In this document: positions 7,788 to 15,715 of the stretch, piece by piece | Layout of the letters: each line of letters starts with the position of its first letter | How positions within the stretch are numbered: position 1 is the first letter of the stretch | From: Candidatus Margulisiibacteriota bacterium | Lineage (GTDB): Bacteria > Margulisbacteria > WOR-1 > JAKLHX01 > JBAZKV01 | Direction: 5' to 3' | Length of the DNA: 64,000 bases | NCBI GenBank assembly: GCA_041650635.1 | Contig: JBAZKV010000003.1 | Location: 1 to 64,000 of the forward strand | The notes under the pieces: generated by a model | Databases searched by the model: none | Told to the model about the DNA's origin: nothing | What the model saw: the letters and a program-made list of their open reading frames with translations, nothing else | Position numbers and translations under genes: made by a program

Positions 7788-8762
7788 ATGAAAAGAATGA
7801 TCATTGTTTGCGGGGTCTTTTTGATCGCGGTGGTCGTGCTGTTTTCGGACGCGGGAGGTCTGGCACAGACAAAATCCTTGGGACTACTTGCCAACCCGCC
7901 TTCGCCCAAGCCTGTTACCGGCATTGCCAGGGCTTCGATGACCGCGTCCTGGGGGACCAACGGCAATCCGTCGGGAACAGAATATCTGTGTGAAAACATC
8001 ACCACGATGTCTAATTCGGGATGGATCACCGATACCTCCTGGGTTTGTACGGGGCTTGCATCCGGCTCCGCTTATAGTTTCACGGTCAAGGCCAGAAATG
8101 ACGACGGGATTGAAACAGTGGCTGTCAATCTCGGCGCAAAAAAGACAATGTCTTATATCGAGATCAACGATTCGCAGCCAAGCGACGGGGACCTCATCTC
8201 GAGCAGGCCGGCGATCAAGTTCAGGATAGATCACTCTGTTGCTCTTGACACTGCCCAGTGCGGAGCCGTGATAGACGGGACTTTTTATGTCCATGACAGC
8301 AGAGAGGAAGGTTCGGGGTATACCGTTTTTACTTATACAGCAAAAAGTTCCTTAAGCTCAGGAAGGCACGAGATCGGGGCAAAAGCAGTTGATTCGGACG
8401 GTTCGGTATACCAGGATTCTATCAGGAACCTTCAGGTAAAAGGCGATACGCCGGTCCTTGCCGGAAGCCCCCTCTGTTATCCAAACCCGTTCGATCCATC
8501 CCAGGGAAATGCTGTAATAGCATATTCTCTTTCGATGGATTGCGACATAAGCGTGTACATTATCGATGATGCCGGAATGGTGGCGGTAAAGAAGGAATAT
8601 TTGTCAGGCAGCGCGGGCGCCCGAAGCGGCTATAACGAGATCGAATGGGACGGCAGCAGCGTTTCGGGGTCAAACCTGCGCAACGGTGCGTATGTTGCGG
8701 TAGTAACGGCATCGGGCACACTACTGGGGAAGGCAAAACTTATGCTTTTGAGGAGCAGATAA
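7788..8762 (+). CDS. Exported fibronectin-III plus FlgD-Ig protein
   Basis: A 324-residue exported protein. ATG 7788 lies one base after the previous stop and opens into a signal peptide (MKRMIIVCGVFLIAVVVLFS). Residues about 38-120 look like fibronectin type III (TASWGTNGNPSGTEY, then YSFTVKARNDDG). The last 90 residues are a FlgD-type Ig domain starting CYPNPFDPSQGN and including YNEIEWDGSS and NGAYVAVV. Unlike its cousin at 5923 it ends at this domain (LMLLRSR) with no membrane tail, the arrangement expected for a secreted or surface-attached cargo. Nine bases before the next PorV-like gene. Confidence 0.78.
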   Translation: MKRMIIVCGVFLIAVVVLFSDAGGLAQTKSLGLLANPPSPKPVTGIARASMTASWGTNGNPSGTEYLCENITTMSNSGWITDTSWVCTGLASGSAYSFTVKARNDDGIETVAVNLGAKKTMSYIEINDSQPSDGDLISSRPAIKFRIDHSVALDTAQCGAVIDGTFYVHDSREEGSGYTVFTYTAKSSLSSGRHEIGAKAVDSDGSVYQDSIRNLQVKGDTPVLAGSPLCYPNPFDPSQGNAVIAYSLSMDCDISVYIIDDAGMVAVKKEYLSGSAGARSGYNEIEWDGSSVSGSNLRNGAYVAVVTASGTLLGKAKLMLLRSR

Positions 8763-8771
8763 GCACAAAAA

Positions 8772-10241
8772 ATGAGGGTTTTAGTCCATAAAGGGCTGAC
8801 TGCAATTTTTCTGACGGCGCTTACGCTGTTTTTGTGCGGCGGCGAGCTGCCCGCGGCGGAAATGTGGCTTACCGGCAACAGCGCCAGGCCTATATCGATG
8901 GGAAGGGCCTACACAGCGGCTCAGAACGACATTGGTACACTGTTCTACAACCCGGCGGGGATATCGGAAGCCGTCTCTTTTGAGATGTCCTCGCTTTCAA
9001 CAAAGCTGGGGGGGGATTTTAGTTATTCTTCGTTCGGCTGTGCCATACCTTTGCCGAGGGGTGTTATAGGGCTCGGTGTAATGTGGGAAAGTTCAGCGGG
9101 TTTTTATGAAACAACAAGAGAGGCATCGGGAAGAGTGGCAAGCACCCGGTCGTTTGATTATTCCGGCAATACACTGTTCTTTACTTATGCCGACAGGTTC
9201 AACGACCAGTGGAAATACGGTTCCAGGCTCAGATATGAGGGAGAGAATGCTCAGGGAGTGTCGGGCGGAACAGGGTCAAAACTGGTGGTAGATGCCGGAC
9301 TGGTATATGACAGGAGCTCCGATATGTCGCTGGGGCTCAGCGTTTCGAACCTGCTGTCGGGCCGTATGTTGTGGAGCAACGGTTATGCTGATGAACCCTT
9401 GCAGGAGATCAAGATGGGAGTTTCTTACAGGCCCAGAAAGAACATGGAGCTTTTGCTGGACCTCATCAATTCGCCCGGGTCTCCTTTTTTAATTAAGGCA
9501 GGAATGGAATTAAGGCAGAACCAGATGTTTTCCTTAAGAGGCGGGATAGAACAGGTCCCGGCCGGGGACGCCACTTCCATGAACTTTACCATGGGGCTGG
9601 GAATAGAAATGAGCGGGTTTGGATTTGATTACGCGTATCTTTCGGACAGCCAGGTCCCCGGCAATACCACGCAGTTCTTTTCTGTCAAGCTGGTCATTCC
9701 GTCGCTTTCCAAAGAAAAATATGTCGAAGCCGACTTCAGCAAATGGCTTAAGGCCTGGATAGATTCAGCGCAGAGCGATCTCAACAAAGGAAATCTGGCC
9801 GATGCTTACGAGAAACTGGTGATAGCTCAAAGATCATCGCCTGCCAATGACAGAGTGACCCAGCTCCTTAAGGAGGTTGAAGAAGGCCCTGTTTCCCAGC
9901 CTACAAAGGAAGCGGCGGCAAAGAAACCTCTTGAAAAGCCCAAACAGGCGGCGCTTACTCCAAGCGATATGGAAAGGATAAAGGATTCGCTGGGCAACGC
10001 CCTTAAGTACTTCCATTTTGGCGAATACAATCTTGCCATAGAGGAATGCAAAAAGGCTCTGGCTGTTGATCCCGAAAATGTCCTTGCCTATAAGCGGCTG
10101 GGCTCCATTTATTACTTCCTGGGAGACATGAAGAGCGCTTCTGCCGCCTGGGAAAAGGCTTACAACCTGAACAAGAAGGACGCTAATTTGAAAAAACTGA
10201 TCGACAGCATCAAATCGCAGCTGACAAAGGGCAAGCGGTAA
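8772..10241 (+). CDS. PorV/PorQ-like barrel fused to C-terminal TPR domain
   Basis: A 489-residue protein. A signal peptide precedes the PorV-like start (NSARPISMGRAYTAAQNDIG, then LFYNPAGIS), and barrel strands run to about residue 315. A linker rich in Lys, Ala and Pro follows, and the last 100 residues hold TPR repeats (YFHFGEYNLAIEECKKAL, then LGSIYYFLGDMKSASAAWEK). With the family orientation the TPR part would face the periplasm and could bind partners or peptidoglycan-linked proteins. Ordinary PorV proteins stop after the barrel, so the fusion is notable. Followed with no gap by the hydantoinase-like gene (TAA then ATG). Confidence 0.78.
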   Translation: MRVLVHKGLTAIFLTALTLFLCGGELPAAEMWLTGNSARPISMGRAYTAAQNDIGTLFYNPAGISEAVSFEMSSLSTKLGGDFSYSSFGCAIPLPRGVIGLGVMWESSAGFYETTREASGRVASTRSFDYSGNTLFFTYADRFNDQWKYGSRLRYEGENAQGVSGGTGSKLVVDAGLVYDRSSDMSLGLSVSNLLSGRMLWSNGYADEPLQEIKMGVSYRPRKNMELLLDLINSPGSPFLIKAGMELRQNQMFSLRGGIEQVPAGDATSMNFTMGLGIEMSGFGFDYAYLSDSQVPGNTTQFFSVKLVIPSLSKEKYVEADFSKWLKAWIDSAQSDLNKGNLADAYEKLVIAQRSSPANDRVTQLLKEVEEGPVSQPTKEAAAKKPLEKPKQAALTPSDMERIKDSLGNALKYFHFGEYNLAIEECKKALAVDPENVLAYKRLGSIYYFLGDMKSASAAWEKAYNLNKKDANLKKLIDSIKSQLTKGKR

Positions 10242-12287
10242 ATGCCCGGTTACAGGATCGGAATAGATGTCGGAGGCACTTTTACCCACGCGGTGGCCCT
10301 CGATAACTCAACTTATCAACTTACAGGCCAGGTAAAAGTTGCGACCACCCACAGCTCCGTTAACGGAGTCGCGCAGGGTATAATAGAATCTCTTCAGACC
10401 CTCATCTCCTCCTGTTCAATAGACCCTTTATCCGTTGTCTTTATTGCTCACAGCACAACTCAAGCTACGAACGCGCTGCTTGAAGGAGATGTTTGCCCAG
10501 TGGGGATAATCGGAATAGGGTCAGGGGTCGAAGGGTATAGGGTCAAGGGGGAAACAAATGTCGGAGATATAGACCTTGGCGGGGGGAAGAAGATCAAGGT
10601 GTTTTATGAATATGTTGAAAAAGGTGATCGTAGGGGCGACTCACGAATCGCCCCCACAGTGGCAATTAAAAAATTAATGGGGCGTGGCGCAGGTGCCATT
10701 GTTGTTGCGGAGGCATTTTCTGTTGATGATCCCGCGGGTGAAAAAGAAGTAATTGAAGCTGCCGGAAAGATGGGGATCCCCGCAACGGGGACCCACGAGA
10801 TCTCGGGGCTTTACGGGCTGAGGATAAGGACAAGAACGGCTGTCATCAACGCGAGCATCCTTCCCAAGATGCTTGAGACGGCAAAAGCCACAAATGACTG
10901 CGTAAAGAAGTCCGGGATAAAGGCTCCGCTTATGATAATGCGCTCCGACGGAGGGGTCATGTCCATTGATGAAGTGAGCAAAAGGCCGATACTTACCATT
11001 CTTTCCGGTCCCGCTGCGGGTATAGCATCGGCCTTGCTGTATGTGAAGATCTCGGACGGGATCTTTCTGGAAGTGGGTGGTACCAGCACCGACATAGCAG
11101 TGATAAAGGCGGGACGGGCTGCTGTAAAAAGTGCGCAGATAGGCGGACACAAGCTGTATCTAAGGACCCTTGATTCCAGAACTGTGGGGATCGCGGGAGG
11201 TTCTATGCCTGTTATTTCGCAGGGCAGGATGCTTGATGTGGGGCCGCGCAGCGCGCACATAGCGGGACTTAAATATGCTTCATTTTCATCCCCTGATGAG
11301 ATAACTGCCGATACTCTTGGCAGTAAGATAGCCGTAACAACCACCTGCGCGGCCAACGCGCTTGGGATCGTGAAAGAGGGGGAGTGGGCTTTTGGCAGCC
11401 GGCAAGCAGTGAAAAAAGCGCTGGAGCTGCTTGGGCTTTCCGCGGAAAGGCTCCTGACCATCGCATGCTCAAAAGTGGTCAAGGTCGTGGAGGACCTTGT
11501 TAAGGATTACAAACTTGATAAGGATTCCATAACTCTGATCGGCGGCGGAGGGGGAGCCGCGGCGATAGTGCCGTTCACTGCAGGAATGATGAAGCTTCCC
11601 CACAAGATAGCAGAAAACCACGCTGTTCTGTCGGCGATAGGCGCCGCTCTGGCAATGGTCTGCGATACGGTAGAAAAGAACATTGTGGACCCTTCAAAAG
11701 ACGACCTTTTGAGGGTGCGCAGCCAGGCCAGGGATTCTGTTATCAGGATGGGGGCTTCTGAAGCCAGTGTGGAGGTGACGGTAGAAATAGATAAACAGAA
11801 GAACCTGGTGCGCGCCTGCGCCAGGGGTTCTATTGAGCTTAGAAAGAGGGACCTTCTCAAAAAGGAACTGCCGTTTGAGGAAAGGAAGAAGATCGCGGAA
11901 GCATCTATGAAGATAACTTCTGCCGAGCACGGCGCAGATAACGGCTGGTTCGAGGTCTTTAACGGCACAATTGACGAGAAGACATTTTTCGGTCTGCTTT
12001 CCAAAAAGGTGCAGGCGCTGCGGGTTGTTGACAGGGAAGGCGTTATAAGGCTCTCGTTTGGCAGCGCACAGGCCTTTGAGGGCCGCCCGCTTAAGGAACT
12101 CCTTGAGCAATACTCTTCTTTCGGGGACGGAGGCCAAACGGTTCCCGGCGTTTATGTCCTTGCCGGTCCCAGGATAATAGACCTTTCCAACCTTGCCTCA
12201 GCGGCCCAGATGCTGGACCTTTACGCGATAGAAACACAGGGATTGGACCCGGGGGATAAGGTTGTTATAATACTGGTAACGGAATAG
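10242..12287 (+). CDS. Hydantoinase/oxoprolinase family protein, HyuA-like
   Basis: A 681-residue ASKHA-fold enzyme of the hydantoinase A / N-methylhydantoinase A family, which hydrolyses cyclic amides or activates ketones at ATP cost. Residues 6-18 show IGIDVGGTFTHAV; STTQATNALLEGD and SDGGVMSIDEVSKRP, LSGPAAGIASA and LEVGGTSTDIAVI are the family motifs in order. A Gly-rich LIGGGGGAAAIVPF segment sits near 430. No HyuB partner is visible, so substrate is unknown. The ATG follows the previous stop directly. A REP-like palindrome at about 10628-10660 is read through in frame, giving an extra polar stretch. Confidence 0.85.
   Translation: MPGYRIGIDVGGTFTHAVALDNSTYQLTGQVKVATTHSSVNGVAQGIIESLQTLISSCSIDPLSVVFIAHSTTQATNALLEGDVCPVGIIGIGSGVEGYRVKGETNVGDIDLGGGKKIKVFYEYVEKGDRRGDSRIAPTVAIKKLMGRGAGAIVVAEAFSVDDPAGEKEVIEAAGKMGIPATGTHEISGLYGLRIRTRTAVINASILPKMLETAKATNDCVKKSGIKAPLMIMRSDGGVMSIDEVSKRPILTILSGPAAGIASALLYVKISDGIFLEVGGTSTDIAVIKAGRAAVKSAQIGGHKLYLRTLDSRTVGIAGGSMPVISQGRMLDVGPRSAHIAGLKYASFSSPDEITADTLGSKIAVTTTCAANALGIVKEGEWAFGSRQAVKKALELLGLSAERLLTIACSKVVKVVEDLVKDYKLDKDSITLIGGGGGAAAIVPFTAGMMKLPHKIAENHAVLSAIGAALAMVCDTVEKNIVDPSKDDLLRVRSQARDSVIRMGASEASVEVTVEIDKQKNLVRACARGSIELRKRDLLKKELPFEERKKIAEASMKITSAEHGADNGWFEVFNGTIDEKTFFGLLSKKVQALRVVDREGVIRLSFGSAQAFEGRPLKELLEQYSSFGDGGQTVPGVYVLAGPRIIDLSNLASAAQMLDLYAIETQGLDPGDKVVIILVTE
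10630..10657 (+). repeat. REP-like palindrome inside the hyuA-like gene
   Basis: Stem GGGGCGA, 8-base loop and TCGCCCC form a strong hairpin inside coding sequence, flanked by further pairing GT/AC. It is translated as a polar patch (GDRRGDSRIAP). This resembles short mobile palindromes usually found between genes; only one copy is seen in the window. Confidence 0.5.
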
Positions 12288-12288
12288 G

Positions 12289-12354
12289 GTCCCGACCTTA
12301 AAAGGTTGGCTCCTTGGAAAGCAAGGCAGGAGCCGAACATTCATGTTCGGGTCA
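12289..12354 (+). repeat. Palindromic dispersed element, copy 1
   Basis: About 66 bases directly after the hyuA-like stop. Made of hairpin CCGACCTTAAAAGGTTGG, an arm pair GGCTCC/GGAGCC, and hairpin CCGAACATTCATGTTCGG, bounded by short inverted ends (TCCCGA/TCGGG). Two further copies lie at 21666 and 21741. It ends 10 bases before the next ATG, so it may shape the transcript between the two genes. Confidence 0.8.
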
Positions 12355-12364
12355 AAGAGGAACC

Positions 12365-12853
12365 ATGGCAAAAGAAGTAAAGCCCGGGAAAAAGTTCGAT
12401 TATCCCCTTGAGACGGTGCTCAAGGTAAAAAAGATCAAGGAAAAGAAAGAGCAGGAGAAATTTGCCGAATCCCAGAGAGAGTACTACCTGGAAAAACAGC
12501 GGGAAAAAGAGATCGAGGACGAAAAAAAAGCAAAAGCGACCGAGCTCAAGGGAATGATGAAAGGCGCTATTTCCAGCATGGACAAGATCATGCAGCGCAA
12601 ACAGCACCTCAACCTCCTCAAGGAGCATCTGGACGCCCAGATAGAAAAAGTGATCGAGGCCAGCAAAAAACTGGAAAAACAAAGAGGAAAACTTCTTATC
12701 GCCATGAAGGACCGCAAGATCATAGACAAAGACAAAGAGCACAAGCTGGACAAATACAACGAAGTGATGAAGCAGCTTGACATCAAATTCATGGACGAGA
12801 TCGCGACATTAAGGTTTAAGAGAGAAAAGATGAAGGGCGAGGGACAGATCTAG
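12365..12853 (+). CDS. FliJ-like coiled-coil protein
   Basis: A 162-residue, highly charged, almost entirely helical protein. ATG 12365 is chosen because AGAGGAA precedes it and the longer reading frame would run through a dispersed repeat. The N-terminus (KFDYPLETVLKVKKIKEKKE) has the pattern of FliJ, the soluble coiled coil that works with the export ATPase of flagellar and type III systems. The rest is a Lys/Glu/Gln heptad-rich coiled coil. No flagellar gene is near, so it could be an orphan FliJ or another coiled coil with the same start. Ends one base from the convergent rpmB stop. Confidence 0.6.
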   Translation: MAKEVKPGKKFDYPLETVLKVKKIKEKKEQEKFAESQREYYLEKQREKEIEDEKKAKATELKGMMKGAISSMDKIMQRKQHLNLLKEHLDAQIEKVIEASKKLEKQRGKLLIAMKDRKIIDKDKEHKLDKYNEVMKQLDIKFMDEIATLRFKREKMKGEGQI

Positions 12854-12854
12854 A

Positions 12855-13046
12855 TTAGACGGCCTTTTTTACTTTGCCGGCCTTCATACATTTGGTGCAG
12901 ACATACTCTCTTTTGACCACGCCTTTGACTATTATGCGGAGCTTTTGAAGGTTTGGCAGCCACAGCCTTTTTGTCTTTCTGTTGGAATGGCTGACCCGGT
13001 TGCCTGTTACCGGCCCTTTATGACATATAAAACATCTGCGTGACAT
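12855..13046 (-). CDS. rpmB: 50S ribosomal protein L28
   Basis: A 63-residue L28, a small protein of the large ribosomal subunit. It reads [12 protein letters not shown] at the start, then [13 protein letters not shown] and LWLPNLQ, all family hallmarks, and keeps two Cys pairs (CFIC near residue 5 and CTKC near 53), so it is the zinc-ribbon form. The ATG at 13046 follows GGAG on the minus strand. Standing alone and convergent with the FliJ-like gene, with one base between the two stops and no obvious shared terminator. Confidence 0.95.
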   Translation of the reverse strand: MSRRCFICHKGPVTGNRVSHSNRKTKRLWLPNLQKLRIIVKGVVKREYVCTKCMKAGKVKKAV

Positions 13047-13066
13047 GATTTTATTCTCCAGATACA

Positions 13067-13095
13067 AATATATCATATAGGACAGCCTGCTGCAA
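13067..13095 (-). promoter_or_regulatory. Candidate promoter of rpmB
   Basis: On the minus strand TTGCAG (13095-13090), a 17-base spacer and TATATT (13072-13067) precede rpmB; the predicted start leaves a leader of about 14 bases holding GGAG. Confidence 0.5.
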
Positions 13096-13103
13096 CGCAG
13101 TTA

Positions 13104-13132
13104 TTGATTTTATCGATATTCTTTGTTAGAGT
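13104..13132 (+). promoter_or_regulatory. Weak candidate promoter of the toxin-antitoxin pair
   Basis: TTGATT (13104-13109), 17 bases, TAGAGT (13127-13132), followed by GGAGG at about 13139 and the antitoxin ATG at 13151. The -10 element is poor, so this is tentative. Confidence 0.3.
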
Positions 13133-13150
13133 TTAACCGGAGGTAGAGGG

Positions 13151-13357
13151 ATGAATATTAATCCGGAATATCTGGTGGACAAGAAGGGGAAAAAGAAATC
13201 CGTGGTTTTCTCGCTGCGCGATTATGAGCGCCTTATGGAGTATCTTGAGAACATGGAAGATTCTATGGACCTAAAAAGAGCAAAGCGTTCCGCCAAGAGC
13301 TTTAAAAGTCTAAGCGAGATCGCATCTCACTTTAAAAGGGCCGGCCGTCTGCGCTGA
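13151..13357 (+). CDS. Phd/RelB-type antitoxin
   Basis: A 68-residue small protein right before a RelE-like toxin. The pattern FSLRDYERLMEYLENMEDSMDL is that of Phd/YefM-like antitoxins, with a basic C-terminal toxin-binding tail (KRAGRLR). ATG 13151 has a strong GGAGG. Such antitoxins bind the toxin and repress their own promoter. Two bases separate it from the toxin ATG. Exact subfamily is uncertain because the DNA-binding N-terminus is short. Confidence 0.75.
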   Translation: MNINPEYLVDKKGKKKSVVFSLRDYERLMEYLENMEDSMDLKRAKRSAKSFKSLSEIASHFKRAGRLR

Positions 13358-13359
13358 TA

Positions 13360-13611
13360 ATGTACAAAGTCATTATCGAACGCAGGGCCTACAAAGAAAT
13401 GGACCGCCTGCCTCGGCAGACTCTGTCCCGCATCATAAAGTCCATCAGCGCGCTTAGCCTTGATCCAAGACCATCAGGAGTTAAGAAGCTGTTCGTTCAT
13501 AATGGCTGGAGGATCAGAATAGGCGATTACAGAGTTCTGTACTCGATAGATGATTCAAAAAAGGTTGTTGCAGTTTATAGGATCAAGCACAGGGGAGATG
13601 TCTACAGGTAA
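13360..13611 (+). CDS. RelE/ParE-superfamily toxin
   Basis: An 83-residue toxin with the RelE-type layout: YKVIIERRAYKEMDRLP at the start, a helical middle, then GWRIRIGDYRVLYSID and VVAVYRIKHRGDVYR. RelE toxins cut mRNA in the ribosome; the basic C-terminal Arg and His residues fit this branch better than ParE gyrase poisons. Complete and paired with the antitoxin two bases upstream, so the module looks intact. Confidence 0.88.
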   Translation: MYKVIIERRAYKEMDRLPRQTLSRIIKSISALSLDPRPSGVKKLFVHNGWRIRIGDYRVLYSIDDSKKVVAVYRIKHRGDVYR

Positions 13612-13616
13612 GTATT

Positions 13617-13637
13617 TCCTGTGCTAAAATTACTTCA
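13617..13637 (+). promoter_or_regulatory. Extended -10 giving a probably leaderless recG transcript
   Basis: TGTGCTAAAAT (extended -10 with TAAAAT at 13625-13630) ends seven bases before the recG ATG at 13637, and no Shine-Dalgarno lies between. Transcription would begin at or next to the ATG. The MarR-type gene at 21865 has the similar CCTGTGCTATAAT. Confidence 0.45.
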
Positions 13638-15715
13638 TGACCCCAGATCTTGACACCCCTGTCCAGTACCTCAAAGGAGTCGGCCCCAGCCTGGCAAAAT
13701 TGTTCTCAAAATTGGGAGTGAGCACGGTCAGGGACCTGCTCTTTTATTTTCCCAGGGACTGGGAGGACCGCAGAAATATACAGCCGGCGGCAAAGCTTTC
13801 TGCCGGAGAGGACTGCCTGGTAAAAGGCATTATAAAAAGCGTCAGGGCCGAGAGGACAGGCAGGGGCTTTAACCTTGTTAAGGCCGTAATAAGCGATGAC
13901 TCCGGCTCTGTGCTTGCCACCTGGTTCAACCAGCCTTTCGTAGAAAAAACGCTCAATTCAAAAAAAGGCAGCGCTGTCATTATTTCCGGCAGGGCGGACA
14001 TAAACCCTTATTCAGGCGGGCTGGAAATATCAGTTAAGGACTATGAACTGCCGGACGGCTGTGAAGAAGCTTTGGCGGTAGTGCCAAAATATCCTCTTAC
14101 GGCAGGGCTATACCAAAAGACCGTAAGGCGCATCATGAAAAAGGCTCTTGAACTGTGCCTGCCACGGGTAAAGGACCCTCTTCCCGAGCAGGTCTCAAAA
14201 GAACTTGGAATGGGATTTTCTTTGGCCGTAAAAGGCCTGCATTTTCCGTCGGTTCCCGAAGAGGCCGAAAGATGCCGCCAAAGGATAGCCTTTAACGAGT
14301 TCTTTCTTTTGCAGAGCGCGATAGCCATTAGGCGCAAAGAGATAAGACAGGACACAAAGGGTATAGCTTTCGACACAGAGGCCGAGCTTGTGTCAAAATT
14401 CCTTTCTGTCCTTCCATTTGAGCTGACCGGCGCGCAGAAAAAGGTCCTGGGATCGATAAAAAAGGACATGGCGTCTTGTAAGCCCATGAACCGGTTGGTG
14501 CAGGGGGATGTCGGCTCCGGAAAAACAATTGTTGCCGTTATCTCCTGCGTAACTGCAGTGTCCAACGGGTATCAGGCCGCGATAATGGCGCCCACAGAAA
14601 TACTGGCCCAGCAGCATTATTTTAAGATCAAGGAATTGGTCTCAAAATTGGGGATCAAGGTCCAATTGATAACTGCAGGTGAGAATAAAAAGAGCAAGAG
14701 GCTTAAGAGCAAGAGTGAAGAAGGCAATGCAATCGACGGGCCGTGCATTGTTGTGGGGACGCACGCGCTGATCCAGGAGAGCATCAAATACTCTAAGCTG
14801 GGGCTTGTGGTGATAGACGAGCAGCACAGGTTTGGCGTGATGCAGAGGACCCAGTTAAGGGCAAAAGGCAATAATCCAGACCTGCTTGTAATGACCGCGA
14901 CTCCCATACCGAGGACTCTCGCTTTCACTATCTACGGCGACCTTGACCGCTCGGTTATAGACGAACTTCCCCCGGGCAGGACCCCTGTAATGACCAAATA
15001 TGTCAGCGAGGGCAAAAGAGCATCTCTTTACGGGTTCATGGAAGAAGAAATATCCAAAGGGCGGCAGGCGTATGTGGTCTGCCCGTTGATAGAAGAATCC
15101 GAGAAAATAGACCTTAAGGCGGCAAGGCAGACCTGCGACACTCTTAAAGCGGTCTTTTCCGATCATAATGTTGAACTGATGCACGGCAGGATGAAACCCG
15201 CAGAAAAAGAAAAGATAATGAAAGCTTTTAAAGAGAACAAGATACAGGTCCTGGTTTCCACCACCGTGATAGAGGTCGGCATCGATATTTCTAACGCCAG
15301 CATAATGCTGATAGAACATGTGGAACGGTTCGGCCTTTCGCAGCTGCATCAATTGCGGGGCCGCATCGGCAGGGGAGCGGAGCAGTCTTACTGCTTTTTG
15401 ATGGGAAAGGCCTCTTCGGAAGAGTCAAAGGCAAGGGTTAAAGTGATGCTCGAGACCAACGACGGGTTCAAGATAGCCGAAGCGGACCTTAAACTGCGCG
15501 GGCCGGGAGAATTTTTAGGCGTGAGACAGTCCGGCCTGCCTGAGTTCAAGGCTGCAGACATAATACGCGACGCGCAGCTGCTGGAGAAAGCAAGAAAAGC
15601 AGCTTTTGATATAATCAGTAATGACCCCGACCTGGCAGAGCCTCAGAGCCGGGAACTGAAGACAGAGGTGTTTGGCAGGTACGGGAAATTCTTTGGACTG
15701 GATGTGATCAACTGA
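13637..15715 (+). CDS. recG: ATP-dependent DNA helicase RecG
   Basis: A 692-residue RecG, the helicase that remodels stalled forks and Holliday junctions. The N-terminal wedge/OB domain opens with PVQYLKGVGPSLAKLFSKLG. The helicase core has Walker A GDVGSGKT near residue 291, TAPTEILAQQH, DEQHRFGV, TATPIPRTL, and in the second lobe STTVIEVGIDISNAS and QLHQLRGRIGRG. Length matches the family. The ATG has no Shine-Dalgarno but an extended -10 just ahead. It overlaps rsmD by one base (TGATG), starting a long overlapping gene run. Confidence 0.96.
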   Translation: MTPDLDTPVQYLKGVGPSLAKLFSKLGVSTVRDLLFYFPRDWEDRRNIQPAAKLSAGEDCLVKGIIKSVRAERTGRGFNLVKAVISDDSGSVLATWFNQPFVEKTLNSKKGSAVIISGRADINPYSGGLEISVKDYELPDGCEEALAVVPKYPLTAGLYQKTVRRIMKKALELCLPRVKDPLPEQVSKELGMGFSLAVKGLHFPSVPEEAERCRQRIAFNEFFLLQSAIAIRRKEIRQDTKGIAFDTEAELVSKFLSVLPFELTGAQKKVLGSIKKDMASCKPMNRLVQGDVGSGKTIVAVISCVTAVSNGYQAAIMAPTEILAQQHYFKIKELVSKLGIKVQLITAGENKKSKRLKSKSEEGNAIDGPCIVVGTHALIQESIKYSKLGLVVIDEQHRFGVMQRTQLRAKGNNPDLLVMTATPIPRTLAFTIYGDLDRSVIDELPPGRTPVMTKYVSEGKRASLYGFMEEEISKGRQAYVVCPLIEESEKIDLKAARQTCDTLKAVFSDHNVELMHGRMKPAEKEKIMKAFKENKIQVLVSTTVIEVGIDISNASIMLIEHVERFGLSQLHQLRGRIGRGAEQSYCFLMGKASSEESKARVKVMLETNDGFKIAEADLKLRGPGEFLGVRQSGLPEFKAADIIRDAQLLEKARKAAFDIISNDPDLAEPQSRELKTEVFGRYGKFFGLDVIN

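Noticed and set aside
10811..11482. 223-codon minus-strand open frame within the hyuA-like gene
   Set aside because: The plus strand carries clear HyuA motifs throughout; the minus frame is antisense low-complexity without family features.
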